A stretch of DNA of 64,000 bases from Turritopsis dohrnii (lineage: Eukaryota > Cnidaria > Hydrozoa > Anthoathecata > Oceaniidae), in assembly GCA_027922465.2 (NCBI GenBank), contig BQMF02000032.1:434001-498000 (forward strand). The letters are read 5' to 3'. The stretch's first letter is position 1. Each line of letters opens with the position of its first letter. Position numbers and translations under genes: made by a program. The notes under the pieces were generated by a model. That model worked only from the letters and a program-made list of their open reading frames with translations, ran no database searches and was not told where the DNA came from. Positions 49,119-58,583 of the stretch are shown here, one piece after another.

Positions 49119-50171
49119 TTCAGAAAATAAACCAAAAGGACCACTGTCCAACCTGAGACCAGTAATCCTTCTATCTTCCCTCCAAAAAATTCCGGCAGCT
49201 TGATGGAAGTTATTACAGATTAATCGCCCCGCTCTCCCCTTACAAGTCTAAGCTAAATGTAATCAACCATATAATTAACACAATTATAATGCAATGATAT
49301 TGTTTTAATTGTGTTCCTGCAAGAAGGCTTTTGTATACACATCATAATTTAAAGATTTTACTTTAGCGGAAATATTCAAAACAAACGCCACCACCTTCAG
49401 TGCGGTCATCAAAAATAGCCGGCAATTAAAAAAAGCCTTATTTCGATCCCTGTATTTGTTGGGTTGGTGTGATTGAGGTATTATCAGTGATTATTAGTTT
49501 TAAATACTTATAAAAATATTTATAAGATACAGACTTGACTATCATTTGTTTTACATCTTTTCATATTCTTGTGTGATCTGCTTCAGAGGTCAATACTATT
49601 CACCAATAGCATTTTATAAATATACTTGTATATATATACTTTTTTACGGTAGCAGCGTAAGCGAATACCGTATTAAAACACCCTTGGACTCCTACTACTA
49701 CTCCTCCTACTACTCCTCCGGCCGAAACGGCAGTTTTTAGCCTACGCTTAACAGTCGATCAGATTTCGTTCAGAAAATCATATGAAACCTCACAAAGGAA
49801 CGCAGTTTAAAAATATTCGAAGGTTATATCCAGCAAACATTCTAAAATAAATTTTTCTAATATTTCATCGCTTAATAATGCATGAAGAAAGAGATATTTT
49901 GGTAGTAAGGCTTTAAGTTAAAAGTAGTAAGTAGTTACTTTTACTAAAAATGCTTAACATTTGGATGTAAGGTACGATTTTATCGTCGGTAGTTCAACCT
50001 TAACGAACTTTTTAATTACATCTAAAGTTTGTCAGCTATCTAAACCGTCATTTTGCATTAAATATTTCAAAGATCACAGTTTTTGGGAAGGTTTCTTGAG
50101 TCCATGGAATCTTTGTTAATGTTTTTAATTTTTTTTGAAGCAGACGCGTTTTTTTACACATAAGTTCTTAT
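49119..50171. other. No gene seen
   Basis: AT-rich, with a CTCCTACTACTACTCC microsatellite-like patch at about 49687-49721. No ORF above 64 codons is convincing. Confidence 0.5.
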
Positions 50172-50262
50172 AATTTTATTTCGCAAAATCTCCGTACGAT
50201 GTAACAATGCGTTCCTCCAACTTCTGTGCTCCGTATATTCTCGCAGAGGAGCCAGTTCACCC
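50172..50262 (+). repeat. Left inverted terminal repeat of the DIRS element
   Basis: 91 bp matching the reverse complement of 54394-54484 without a mismatch that I can see. It contains TCCGTACGATGTAACAATGC and ends at GCCAGTTCACCC. The inner part is shared with the ends of the neighbouring element at 54485-54933. Confidence 0.9.
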
Positions 50263-50424
50263 CCTTCTTCAACTCACTCCGTGTATCGCTCCGTGAGGAC
50301 AAGACACGTGAAACTTGGCAAACTAAATATATCTTCAGCAATCTTTTACATCTGGTAATGTCGTCTGATTCGAACGAGACGACTAGAAGCCCCTCCTGTA
50401 AAATTATCAACAGGAGAAGGCACG

Positions 50425-51381
50425 GTGGCTGCTAACTCTAAGAAAGAGACCACCGTTGCCAGCGGCGAAAAGAGAACAAGGGATTTTTCTAGTGAAAGAT
50501 TACGTAGTCGTGATATCAATTCATTGTCAACGAGAGGACGTAAACGTCGTCATAGTTCGTCTTCATCTTACTCTTCAGCATCGAATAGATCTAGATCCAG
50601 ATCTTCCAGCTCATCCGATAGTGAAGTTGCACCTACTGTATTATCGAAGAAAAAAAGGTTCAAGATAATTCCGGACAAAGAGAGGAACAGTTGGCAATTA
50701 CCAAAAGAAATGGCTGCGTATATTAATGAAATGATCAACAATTTCATCCCTGAGTCTCAGATTCAGGAACAAATTCTGAATGATTATCCCATTCCTGAGA
50801 ACATAGCCTCACCAAGAGTGCTTGATGAATTTGTAAAATGTTTAGTACAGGACAAAACAAAGTATTGGGATGAAACTCTGAAAAAATCCCAGGCAAGAAT
50901 GTTGCAAGTGTTTGCACCTCTCTGCACTGTGTGGACTGAGTTAGAAAAGTACAAATCTCAAGTAGAGACTGGAGAAGATGTCGAACTGGATCCAGCATCA
51001 TTGATAACATCACTAGAAATGACAATACTGTTACTGGGACAGGCAATCAATGGCCTTACATACAGTCGTCGATTAAGTGTATTGCAAGAGATTTTTAAAG
51101 AATCTAAGGAAGCCAAATCCCTCATCAAAGAACATTGTGAGCCATTACAGAGACAAAATGATCAACTGTTTGGGAAAAAGTTCCGTAAGCATTTACAGGA
51201 TTTGGTTAAAGTCCGAAAGTCTTCAAAAGAAACATTTTCTCAAATCAAAACACCCAATAAATACCATGCAAGATTTCAGCCCTTTCGAAAGAGCCTCCCA
51301 CCATTCAGTGGCGGTAGTGGGGGGCGTATTAGAGTTGTATCCGGACAGCAAGACAAGTTTTCTTCATCAAGGCCACAATAA
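50425..51381 (+). CDS. DIRS gag-like ORF1
   Basis: About 318 residues ending at TAA 51379-51381. The N-terminus is Ser/Arg-rich (RSRSRSSSSSDSE) with basic NLS-like runs (RGRKRRH, KKKRFK). The middle is helical (LPKEMAAYINEMINNFIPES, LQVFAPLCTVWTELEKY) as in DIRS gag-like proteins; the C-terminus is Gly/Arg/Ser-rich. The frame has no ATG at its start: it is open from 50359, begins conventionally only at a GTG (50425), and an ATG at 50358 (MSSDSNETT) lies in another frame that stops at 50435. A small frameshift near 50425 may have separated start and body. After the terminal TAA the same frame remains open to 53202. Confidence 0.75.
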   Translation: MAANSKKETTVASGEKRTRDFSSERLRSRDINSLSTRGRKRRHSSSSSYSSASNRSRSRSSSSSDSEVAPTVLSKKKRFKIIPDKERNSWQLPKEMAAYINEMINNFIPESQIQEQILNDYPIPENIASPRVLDEFVKCLVQDKTKYWDETLKKSQARMLQVFAPLCTVWTELEKYKSQVETGEDVELDPASLITSLEMTILLLGQAINGLTYSRRLSVLQEIFKESKEAKSLIKEHCEPLQRQNDQLFGKKFRKHLQDLVKVRKSSKETFSQIKTPNKYHARFQPFRKSLPPFSGGSGGRIRVVSGQQDKFSSSRPQ

Positions 51382-54304
51382 TCTCACAGAGGCAGAGGAA
51401 ACTTCAGCTGGAAAAGGATGCAAGATTCAACCTATGGTAAGAAAAAAATCCATGTCAGGCATAGCAACCTTCTCCAAAAAATTTCCAGACCTTGTACCAG
51501 TTCAGATGCTAAATCATATACATCCCATAATCAAAAATTTGTTCTCGAACGAAATTCCAAAGGTTCCTTTAGCAGGAAGATTAAAATACTTCCTAAAAGA
51601 ATGGGAAAAGTTAACAAACGATCCAGATATTCTGGAAGTAGTTCAGGGCTTTCAATTGCCCTTCATAGAACAGCCAATTCAGCAAAAACTTCCACATGCA
51701 GTGAACCTTTCAAAACAGCAACAAGACTTAGTGGAACAAGAAATCCTGGATATGTTGGAGAAGGGTGCTATTCAAGAAGTGTTGCCAGAAAGGAACCAAT
51801 TTGTCAGCAATCTTTTCTTGGTAGGGAAAAAAGATGGGGGAAACAGGCCAGTGATAAACCTAAAACAACTGAATTATTTCCTTCCATACAAACATTTCAA
51901 GATGGAGAACTTGTCCCATCTGAAACATATTCTTCAGCAAAACGATTTCATGTGCAAATTGGACCTAAAGGATGCATACTTCTGCATTCCTCTGAACAAG
52001 TGCTCAAGCAAATATGTCAGGTTCTGTTTTTCAGGCAGTCTGTACGAATTTATTTGCCTATGTTTTGGTCTGGGTCCAGCCCCCAGGATTTTCACCAAAC
52101 TGCTGAAAGTGCCTATAGCACTATTAAGAAAAATAAACATCCGGATAGTGATTTATCTCGACGACATGCTTTTGATGCATCAGACACTGGAGGGTTTACT
52201 CATGAGTCGAGACACAGTAATTTTTCTATTGCAACAGTTAGGATTTGTGATCAACCAAAAAAAATCAAATTTTCAACCAACTCAAGAACTGGAATTTCTT
52301 GGACTGTGGGTCAACTCCAAGGATATGACCCTTGCTTTGACACAGGAGAAATTGAACAGAATCATTCGGGAATGTGGAGAGATGTTTCTCAACCCGACTG
52401 TGTCAATTCTGAGCTTAACAAAACCAATTGGCAGACTATGCTCCACAATCCAGGCAGTGTTACCAGCTCGGCTACAGTGTCGCTATCTACAGGAAATACA
52501 GGTGGAAGCCTTAAGACAATACAATCAGGACTACCTTCAGATAGTTACTCTAGATTGGAAAGCAAGGGAAGAGCTTCTGTGGTGGGTAGTAAACCTGGAA
52601 CTTTCCAATGGAAGGAAGATATTAGCAAAAGAAGCAGAAATACTGATTCAAACAGATGCCTCAAGGAAAGGATGGGGAGCGTATGCCAGAGGGATCTCCA
52701 CAGGGGGACAGTGGTCTCAGGAGGAAGCATCTCTTCACATAAATGTCCTGGAACTTCTAGCAGTGAAGTATGCTTTGTTGACTTTCACAATGAGATTCCC
52801 AAACCTAAAAGCTATTCACTTACAGATAGACAATACCACTGCAATAGCTTACCTTTTGAAGATGGGGGGTACCAAGAGCAAGGAAATGAATGGCATAACC
52901 AAAGAAATATGGGAATTTTTGTTAAGAAATTCGATCACAATTACTGCAGAATACCTCCCAAGTGCACTGAATTTCAGAGCAGATTGGGAGTCACGTCACA
53001 CGGTGGACGGTACAGAATGGAAGTTAAAACCAGAGATATTTCAGAAAATATGTGCCAAGTTAGGTTACCCAAGCATAGACCTGTTTGCATCAACTTCCAA
53101 TTTACTTCTCATGGAAACCAGACCCATACAGTTTGGGAACAGATGCGATGCAACATCAGTGGTTGGGAAGATTTCCATATGCTTTCCCACCATTCTGCTT
53201 GATCAGTGCTATTCTAGCAAAGGTAAGGAGGGAGAAACTTCCTCAAATTATCATAATAACACCATGCTGGCAAACACAACCATGGTACACTCAGTTGATT
53301 CAAATGTCAATAAAGAACCCTATTCTAATCCCAAGTGTCAGCAGACTGCTTCTCAGCCCTCAGAACAAAGAACATCCTCTTCTAGCACAAAACCTAAAAT
53401 TAGTGGCATGGCTCATCTCCGGAAAGAATTGCAGAGCCAAGGATTATGTGAGTCGGCTGCCAACTTGGTCATCCATTCCAGAAGAGACAGCTCTCTTGCA
53501 AATTACGAATCGGCCTGGAGAAACTGGACTAGTTGGTGTAATAGATGGTCATTTGATCCTATTCGATGCCCTGTAGATAAAGTATTGAATTATTTATCAT
53601 CTCTTTATGACCAAGGATTTCAGTATCGCACTATAAATAATCACAGGTCAGCCATTTCAGCCTATCATGAGAGTATTGATGGCGAAACAGTTGGAAAACA
53701 CCCTTTAGTACGATCCTTACTAAATGGGGTATTTAATAAACGTCCCCCCAAACCACATCTGTCTTCTGTATGGAATGTGAAAGATGTCTTAGAGTATTTA
53801 GAATCTTTAGGTAGTAATGAGCAGTTATCTGATAAGATGCTTACTCTCAAACTAACCATGCTTTTAGCACTTACATCTGCGGCAAGAGCTTCGACAATTC
53901 ACCATCTGAATACACAACATATGGTTCGGGGTACAAGTTGTTATATATTTTCTTTCTCTCAGTTACATAAAGCATGGAAGAGGGGTAAGTCTCCCCCATC
54001 TATCTATTATTATTCCTACTCAGATAATGAGATACTGTGTGTTGTTTCAACACTAGATGAATACCTTAGGAGAACATCTGATTGGAGGCAAGGTGACAAA
54101 ACCCAGTTGTTACTAAGTTATGTCAAACCTCATAAAGAAGTTGTTTCCTCAACTGTGTCAGGATGGCTTAAAGCAGTGTTAAAGTTGGTAGGGATAAATA
54201 CAAGTATTTTTACAGGTCATTCTACAAGAGCGGCATCGTCTTCTATGGCTTCCTTTAAGGGTCTTTCGATAAAGGAAGTGCTACAACAGGCAGAAATTCT
54301 ATAA
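51077..54304 (+). CDS. DIRS pol: reverse transcriptase, RNase H, tyrosine recombinase
   Basis: A 1,075-codon frame overlapping the gag end, with no ATG at its head. RT at residues about 240-430: FLVGKKDGGNRPVINLK, CKLDLKDAYFCIPL, and catalytic IYLDDMLL (residues about 360-363). RNase H at about 520-640: QTDASRKGWGAYA, HINVLELLAVKYAL, QIDNTTAIAYL. Tyrosine recombinase in the last third: SSLANYESAWRNWTSWCN, catalytic Arg in TSAARASTI, and GHSTRAASSSMAS (H-x2-R box). Two oddities: between about 53085 and 53430 the family-like sequence (YAFPPFCLIS, PCWQTQPWYTQL) is in the next frame, so the long ORF crosses two compensating frameshifts. At 54290 a small deletion puts the expected catalytic Tyr (FYNKNIE context, codon 54300-54302) out of frame, truncating the recombinase. 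Confidence 0.88.
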   Translation: MYCKRFLKNLRKPNPSSKNIVSHYRDKMINCLGKSSVSIYRIWLKSESLQKKHFLKSKHPINTMQDFSPFERASHHSVAVVGGVLELYPDSKTSFLHQGHNNLTEAEETSAGKGCKIQPMVRKKSMSGIATFSKKFPDLVPVQMLNHIHPIIKNLFSNEIPKVPLAGRLKYFLKEWEKLTNDPDILEVVQGFQLPFIEQPIQQKLPHAVNLSKQQQDLVEQEILDMLEKGAIQEVLPERNQFVSNLFLVGKKDGGNRPVINLKQLNYFLPYKHFKMENLSHLKHILQQNDFMCKLDLKDAYFCIPLNKCSSKYVRFCFSGSLYEFICLCFGLGPAPRIFTKLLKVPIALLRKINIRIVIYLDDMLLMHQTLEGLLMSRDTVIFLLQQLGFVINQKKSNFQPTQELEFLGLWVNSKDMTLALTQEKLNRIIRECGEMFLNPTVSILSLTKPIGRLCSTIQAVLPARLQCRYLQEIQVEALRQYNQDYLQIVTLDWKAREELLWWVVNLELSNGRKILAKEAEILIQTDASRKGWGAYARGISTGGQWSQEEASLHINVLELLAVKYALLTFTMRFPNLKAIHLQIDNTTAIAYLLKMGGTKSKEMNGITKEIWEFLLRNSITITAEYLPSALNFRADWESRHTVDGTEWKLKPEIFQKICAKLGYPSIDLFASTSNLLLMETRPIQFGNRCDATSVVGKISICFPTILLDQCYSSKGKEGETSSNYHNNTMLANTTMVHSVDSNVNKEPYSNPKCQQTASQPSEQRTSSSSTKPKISGMAHLRKELQSQGLCESAANLVIHSRRDSSLANYESAWRNWTSWCNRWSFDPIRCPVDKVLNYLSSLYDQGFQYRTINNHRSAISAYHESIDGETVGKHPLVRSLLNGVFNKRPPKPHLSSVWNVKDVLEYLESLGSNEQLSDKMLTLKLTMLLALTSAARASTIHHLNTQHMVRGTSCYIFSFSQLHKAWKRGKSPPSIYYYSYSDNEILCVVSTLDEYLRRTSDWRQGDKTQLLLSYVKPHKEVVSSTVSGWLKAVLKLVGINTSIFTGHSTRAASSSMASFKGLSIKEVLQQAEIL

Positions 54305-54393
54305 CAAAAACATTGAATCCTCTGCCCAAAGATTTCAAAAAGAAATATTGTCTTAGGACCTGAAGGAATGTTTATAGGTAGGCTTTGAACAAA

Positions 54394-54484
54394 GGGTGAA
54401 CTGGCTCCTCTGCGAGAATATACGGAGCACAGAAGTTGGAGGAACGCATTGTTACATCGTACGGAGATTTTGCGAAATAAAATT
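54394..54484 (-). repeat. Right inverted terminal repeat of the DIRS element
   Basis: Reverse complement of 50172-50262. It begins about 90 bp after the pol stop codon and is abutted directly by the next element at 54485. Confidence 0.9.
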
Positions 54485-54933
54485 AGTCAATTACGTAAGG
54501 CCGCGCAGCGGCCGCAATGTAATTGCGATTTTATGAGTAAAATCGAAGTACGATGTAACAATGCCGCCCACCCATCACCTTATAAATTTTCAATATTCTT
54601 TATTTAGGGAATTCGTCGTATCGCAGAGGCCGGAATTGACTAGTTTTTCATTTCCTATGTATTGAAATATATATATACACATATATATAAAAATGTTTTC
54701 TTTTTGTCCCGTATACTCTGGATTTGTCTCCGATTTGTCTTGATTTGCTTCCATGTTTCTTGGGTTTGCATCTAAGTGGTATCGGATTTCTATTACAATA
54801 GCCTGTGAACTGGCCCTTTTCTCGGATATACGGAGCACAGAAGTTGGAGGAACGCATTGTTACATCGTACTTCGATTTTACTCATAAAATCGCAATTACA
54901 TTGCGGCCGCTGCGCGGCCTTACGTAATTGACT
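54485..54933. mobile_element. 449-bp non-autonomous element with DIRS-related inverted ends
   Basis: Outer arms of about 80 bp are inverted copies: AGTCAATTACGTAAGGCCGC at the left and its complement at the right, containing GCAGCGGCCGC and TTTTATGAGTAAAATCG. Inward of these, both arms carry GTACGATGTAACAATGC; the right arm goes on to match the DIRS terminal repeat (GCGTTCCTCCAACTTCTGTG...CTCCGTATAT) before diverging. So its ends equal the inner DIRS terminus plus a different outer 60 bp. The interior (about 54565-54800) is non-coding with a TATATA run. It starts exactly where the DIRS right end stops. Confidence 0.75.
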
Positions 54934-57900
54934 TATTTTTTTCTTGAAAAAATTCGACTCATGTATGTACATTTCTTTGTCTTGAAAATTATTTGCTGGT
55001 GGCGTTTCTTAATAAGACCCCATTTACATTCGATAAGACCTCTTTACACTAACTATTTTTTTATGGCAATTTTTGGTCGTGCTTTCGAAAGTATGCCGCT
55101 TGCTGGCTACCGTTTTGCGCCATCTGGCTCTTGTTTATCAATAAAAAAGAAACCAGTGAAAGGGTATAGTACTGGCTATTTTTGGGGCAATTTTAGTATT
55201 GGAAGTTTCTTGTTTGGTTTCTTAAACTCCGATTGCATTCAGATAACCTAAAAGCTGTTCTAACATGTATTTACTAGCATGTAGCTTTAGCTAAAAATGC
55301 CCCCGCGCTCAAGCATTCCAATTTGTACACACAGCAAGCTATACATTGCAAGCCTATACAACGGAAACAAAAACAAACAAAACTTTGTTGCTTTTTGTGA
55401 TCTCTTAGTCCTATGTCACACTGATGATAATTTATACCTTTCAAAAAGTGTAATTAAGGCTTAACAAGTAATATCAGAAAATATTGGCTACAAACAAAAG
55501 AAATGTGTGAACTGAAACCATGGACACGTATTTTATAATCAAAATAAGATTTGTTAAAGAAATTCTGTAAGAGCCAAAAGAAAGAAAAAAAAAAATTAAA
55601 GCGAAAAATCCATTAGAAAACTGCGTTTCAAACTTTGATTCAAAACAAGAAATAGCCAAAGTTTACATAAAAAACAATAAAAAAAATATAAGAAGGTTTT
55701 GATCATGATCACACCAGGTTTGGAGGACAGAAAAAAGAAGGAAAACACGATGAACGACAATTTGTAGGCTTTCTTGCATACACAGAAATCCAATTAAAAT
55801 CTTTTTAAGGCAAGATCCGCCAAAAATCAGTGCATTGAATAAAATTTATCGAATGAAAGATTTAGAGCTTAAACATATATACAAAAATAAAATGTTGTTG
55901 GCAAAATTTCAGATTTCAAGCTGTGCTTCAAAATCCTAGTCGTTCACTTCACTAAAACAACACAAAAGTAATATGAATGAAAAATGTCTAAGCAATTTTA
56001 GCATACGAACTTCCTAAATAACATAGTATAAATAATAATAAATTAGGAAAGAGATACGAAAAAACATTCCACTTAAAGTACCATGCTTTGAAACGGAAAA
56101 AAGGCAAAGTCAGCTAATAATTCTATACCACTGTGTAACGTCAACACGAAAAGCTGGAGGATGAAGATGATGATGATGATGAAGAACAAAATCGGAAACT
56201 GACATTCGCCTATCTCGTGAAACTACTATGCCTCCTCCTCGCTCGCTTACGCTCGCTGCGGGGGCAATTATTGTTCTATTGGATAGAAAAAAGGATTGGA
56301 AAGACATGCCGTTTTTCTTTTCATGTATGAATTTGTTAAAAATAACTGTCACATGAGAATAACTTAAACCATTTTTCAAATTTCAGGATCATGTCGATTC
56401 CGTCTACGTCATCGAGGGCAATGTATTCTTTTGTACCCTCTTCAATTTCGACTAAGTACTCCACTGAAGTTTGTGTTGTACCACGAAATGAGACCAACAA
56501 CCCAATCTTGGTACAAGATCTTCAACTTTCTGTTTTTTAGTACAGATAGTATACACACAATTAATGGAATTGACATTGACTTGTTTCTGCACGTGTTATC
56601 AAGTCACACAAGCGTATGTACAAAAAGTTCACGAAAAGGTATTTCATGGAGCTTAAAAAAATCAAGTACTGAAAGTTTCTTATAAACGTTTTTTTTTTTT
56701 CTTTCAAAAATACGTGTACATGACGAATCATGCATAAAAATGCCTGTGAGAGGGAAGAAGTCAATTTTTTTTATGGTTGTTGGCTCTGTCTTATGTCATC
56801 TATCGGGTAGGGCGACATCATATATAAGATAGAAAATATTTATACTTCGCCGTTGCATTTCATTTCCTCTTGAAAAAACCTCAATGATCTGTTACAACAA
56901 GCATGTGCCAAATGCTAGGCGTTTTTGTTTGGTGGTCTTAAACTTGGACGTCCGGCCAAAATACAAAATTGTCCCCAGAAATGACTTCTTGGACATCATA
57001 AAAATAAGTCTGACCAAAATTTCCGGTTCTATAGATTTTCAAATTTCAGTATCAGTCTGTAGATTTTTATCATTATGGAATTTTATGTGTTTATACTTAT
57101 TTATTCTTTTATTTATCATATCTACTTAAGTCAACCGGATACAATTGCATACAATTGCGGATACATTCCCATAATTCAGTTATCTCCCTAATACCTACTG
57201 CAACTACCACAATACCATGCTTTAATTACTTTCTTTAGGAATTAATTTAAGCACTGGTCTTAATAGCTATGAGAAATGTCAGGTTTGTTTATGAAAGTCT
57301 TTTTATTAATGCATGAAGGGAATTTCTGACGATGTTTTTCTCATTGACATATATGGTAGTTGTAGTATATACTAAGGCCGTAACTGGAATTAGGAAAGAG
57401 AAAAAGTTTTATAGAGCAACACAGAGAGCATTAAATTGAGTTCCTTTATATGACACGTTCTACTACAGTGTCTTTCAAAATATTGGCAACAAAAAATATT
57501 ACCGCAGTTTTTAAAGTAAATATCGAATTTATTCTTATAAATTTTAGATCAATATTAATTTATGTCTTGAAACGTAACAAGGTCTTTTTTACACCACTGT
57601 ATAGCTTTTATTCATTTTTTTAGTGCTTTGTTTACATTATAAACAAAGTAAATGTTTATCACGAAAGAAACCTCACGAAGCATTTCATCAAAACGCAGTA
57701 ATTCAAGTTCTGTGTTTATGTTTTTCACATGAACAAGGAGTTTTATAACAAAATATAGCTTAATGCTTAATTAAAAATTTCTGTTATCTTACACTTGAAA
57801 ATGTTGTTTATTACACTACAGCAAAGTAGAAATTCTTCTACCAATTAAACACCTGGTTTCTACTGCTAGTGTAGAGAAAATACAGAGTTTCATTGCAGGG

Positions 57901-58583
57901 TTTTGGTTAGCATAATTAAAAAACTCATTCAACATCAAGATTGAAGACTCGCTTGTATCAACAGAGAATTGGATACACGCATCTTTTTTTTTTAAAGAAC
58001 CAGTAGCTGGCTGTTCTTATTTTTTGAACCTTTTTCAGCCTGAATTGTTCGTATTTTGTTGTTGGCTTTAAGAACACAGTTTCACATCTCTGCCTTATTT
58101 TGTTTTGATTTCTGGAACTTTCAGTAAAATAAAAAGTTTTTAAAGCAAGCCGCACATTGCATCATCATTAGTATATTTTCACACATTCATTTGTTGGTGA
58201 GAAAAGAAACATTAACAAGTGAAAATAATAAACCTCTAAACTATTAGTGGTAGCTTGAGAAAAAATTCACATCCTGAACTGTTCTTAGTTTACAAGAAAA
58301 TTCAGGCTCAGATCAATTTTTGGAATAATGATTTGAGTCTCAGGTTGTTCTTATTTTGTTCTTATCTTTTGGCCAAATCTGAGGCTCGTGTTCTTATAAA
58401 ATTGTTCTTATAAAAAACAAGCGAGTTATCCGAATCATTCTGTCTTCAACTTGGACTGTATTCGTTTGTCTTTCATCGTCTGAATTCACTAATTCCGATA
58501 AAAAACAACTACTACTCATCCACCATGTTGAATTTACAAACGACCTTTTTGCGTATCTAGTTTCCATGGAAAAAAGTCATTAA
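54934..58583. other. No gene seen; upstream of BTB gene
   Basis: AT-rich with short ORFs only (up to 107 codons at 54928-55251 plus, unrecognised). It has a GATGATGATGATGAAG stretch near 56165 and CpG-richer CTCGCTCGCTTACGCTCG near 56236. The segment 57200-57270 resembles 25560-25630 (CAACTACCACAAT...GCTT...TTTAAGCAC), a likely dispersed repeat. The BTB promoter should lie at the right end. Confidence 0.45.

Larger units (their letters stand above)
50172..54484 (+). mobile_element. DIRS-type tyrosine-recombinase retrotransposon, nearly full length
   Basis: A 4.3-kb element with 91-bp inverted terminal repeats (50172-50262 and 54394-54484) that appear identical, starting AATTTTATTTCGCAAAATCT. 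Between them lie a gag-like ORF and a pol region carrying reverse transcriptase, RNase H and a tyrosine recombinase, with no LTRs, aspartic protease or DDE integrase. Inverted ends plus a tyrosine recombinase are the DIRS hallmark; such elements integrate through a circular intermediate without target duplications, and none is seen. Identical ends and long ORFs point to recent activity. Confidence 0.9.

Noticed and set aside
54928..55251. 107-codon plus-strand ORF right of the DIRS-related element
   Set aside because: No recognised domain; starts inside the element's terminal repeat and has no supporting signals.
57465..57602. Possible TA-flanked mariner-like element (CAGTGTCTTTCAAAAT ... CACCACTG)
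   Set aside because: Only the outer CAGTG pairs; the rest of the ends do not match well enough.
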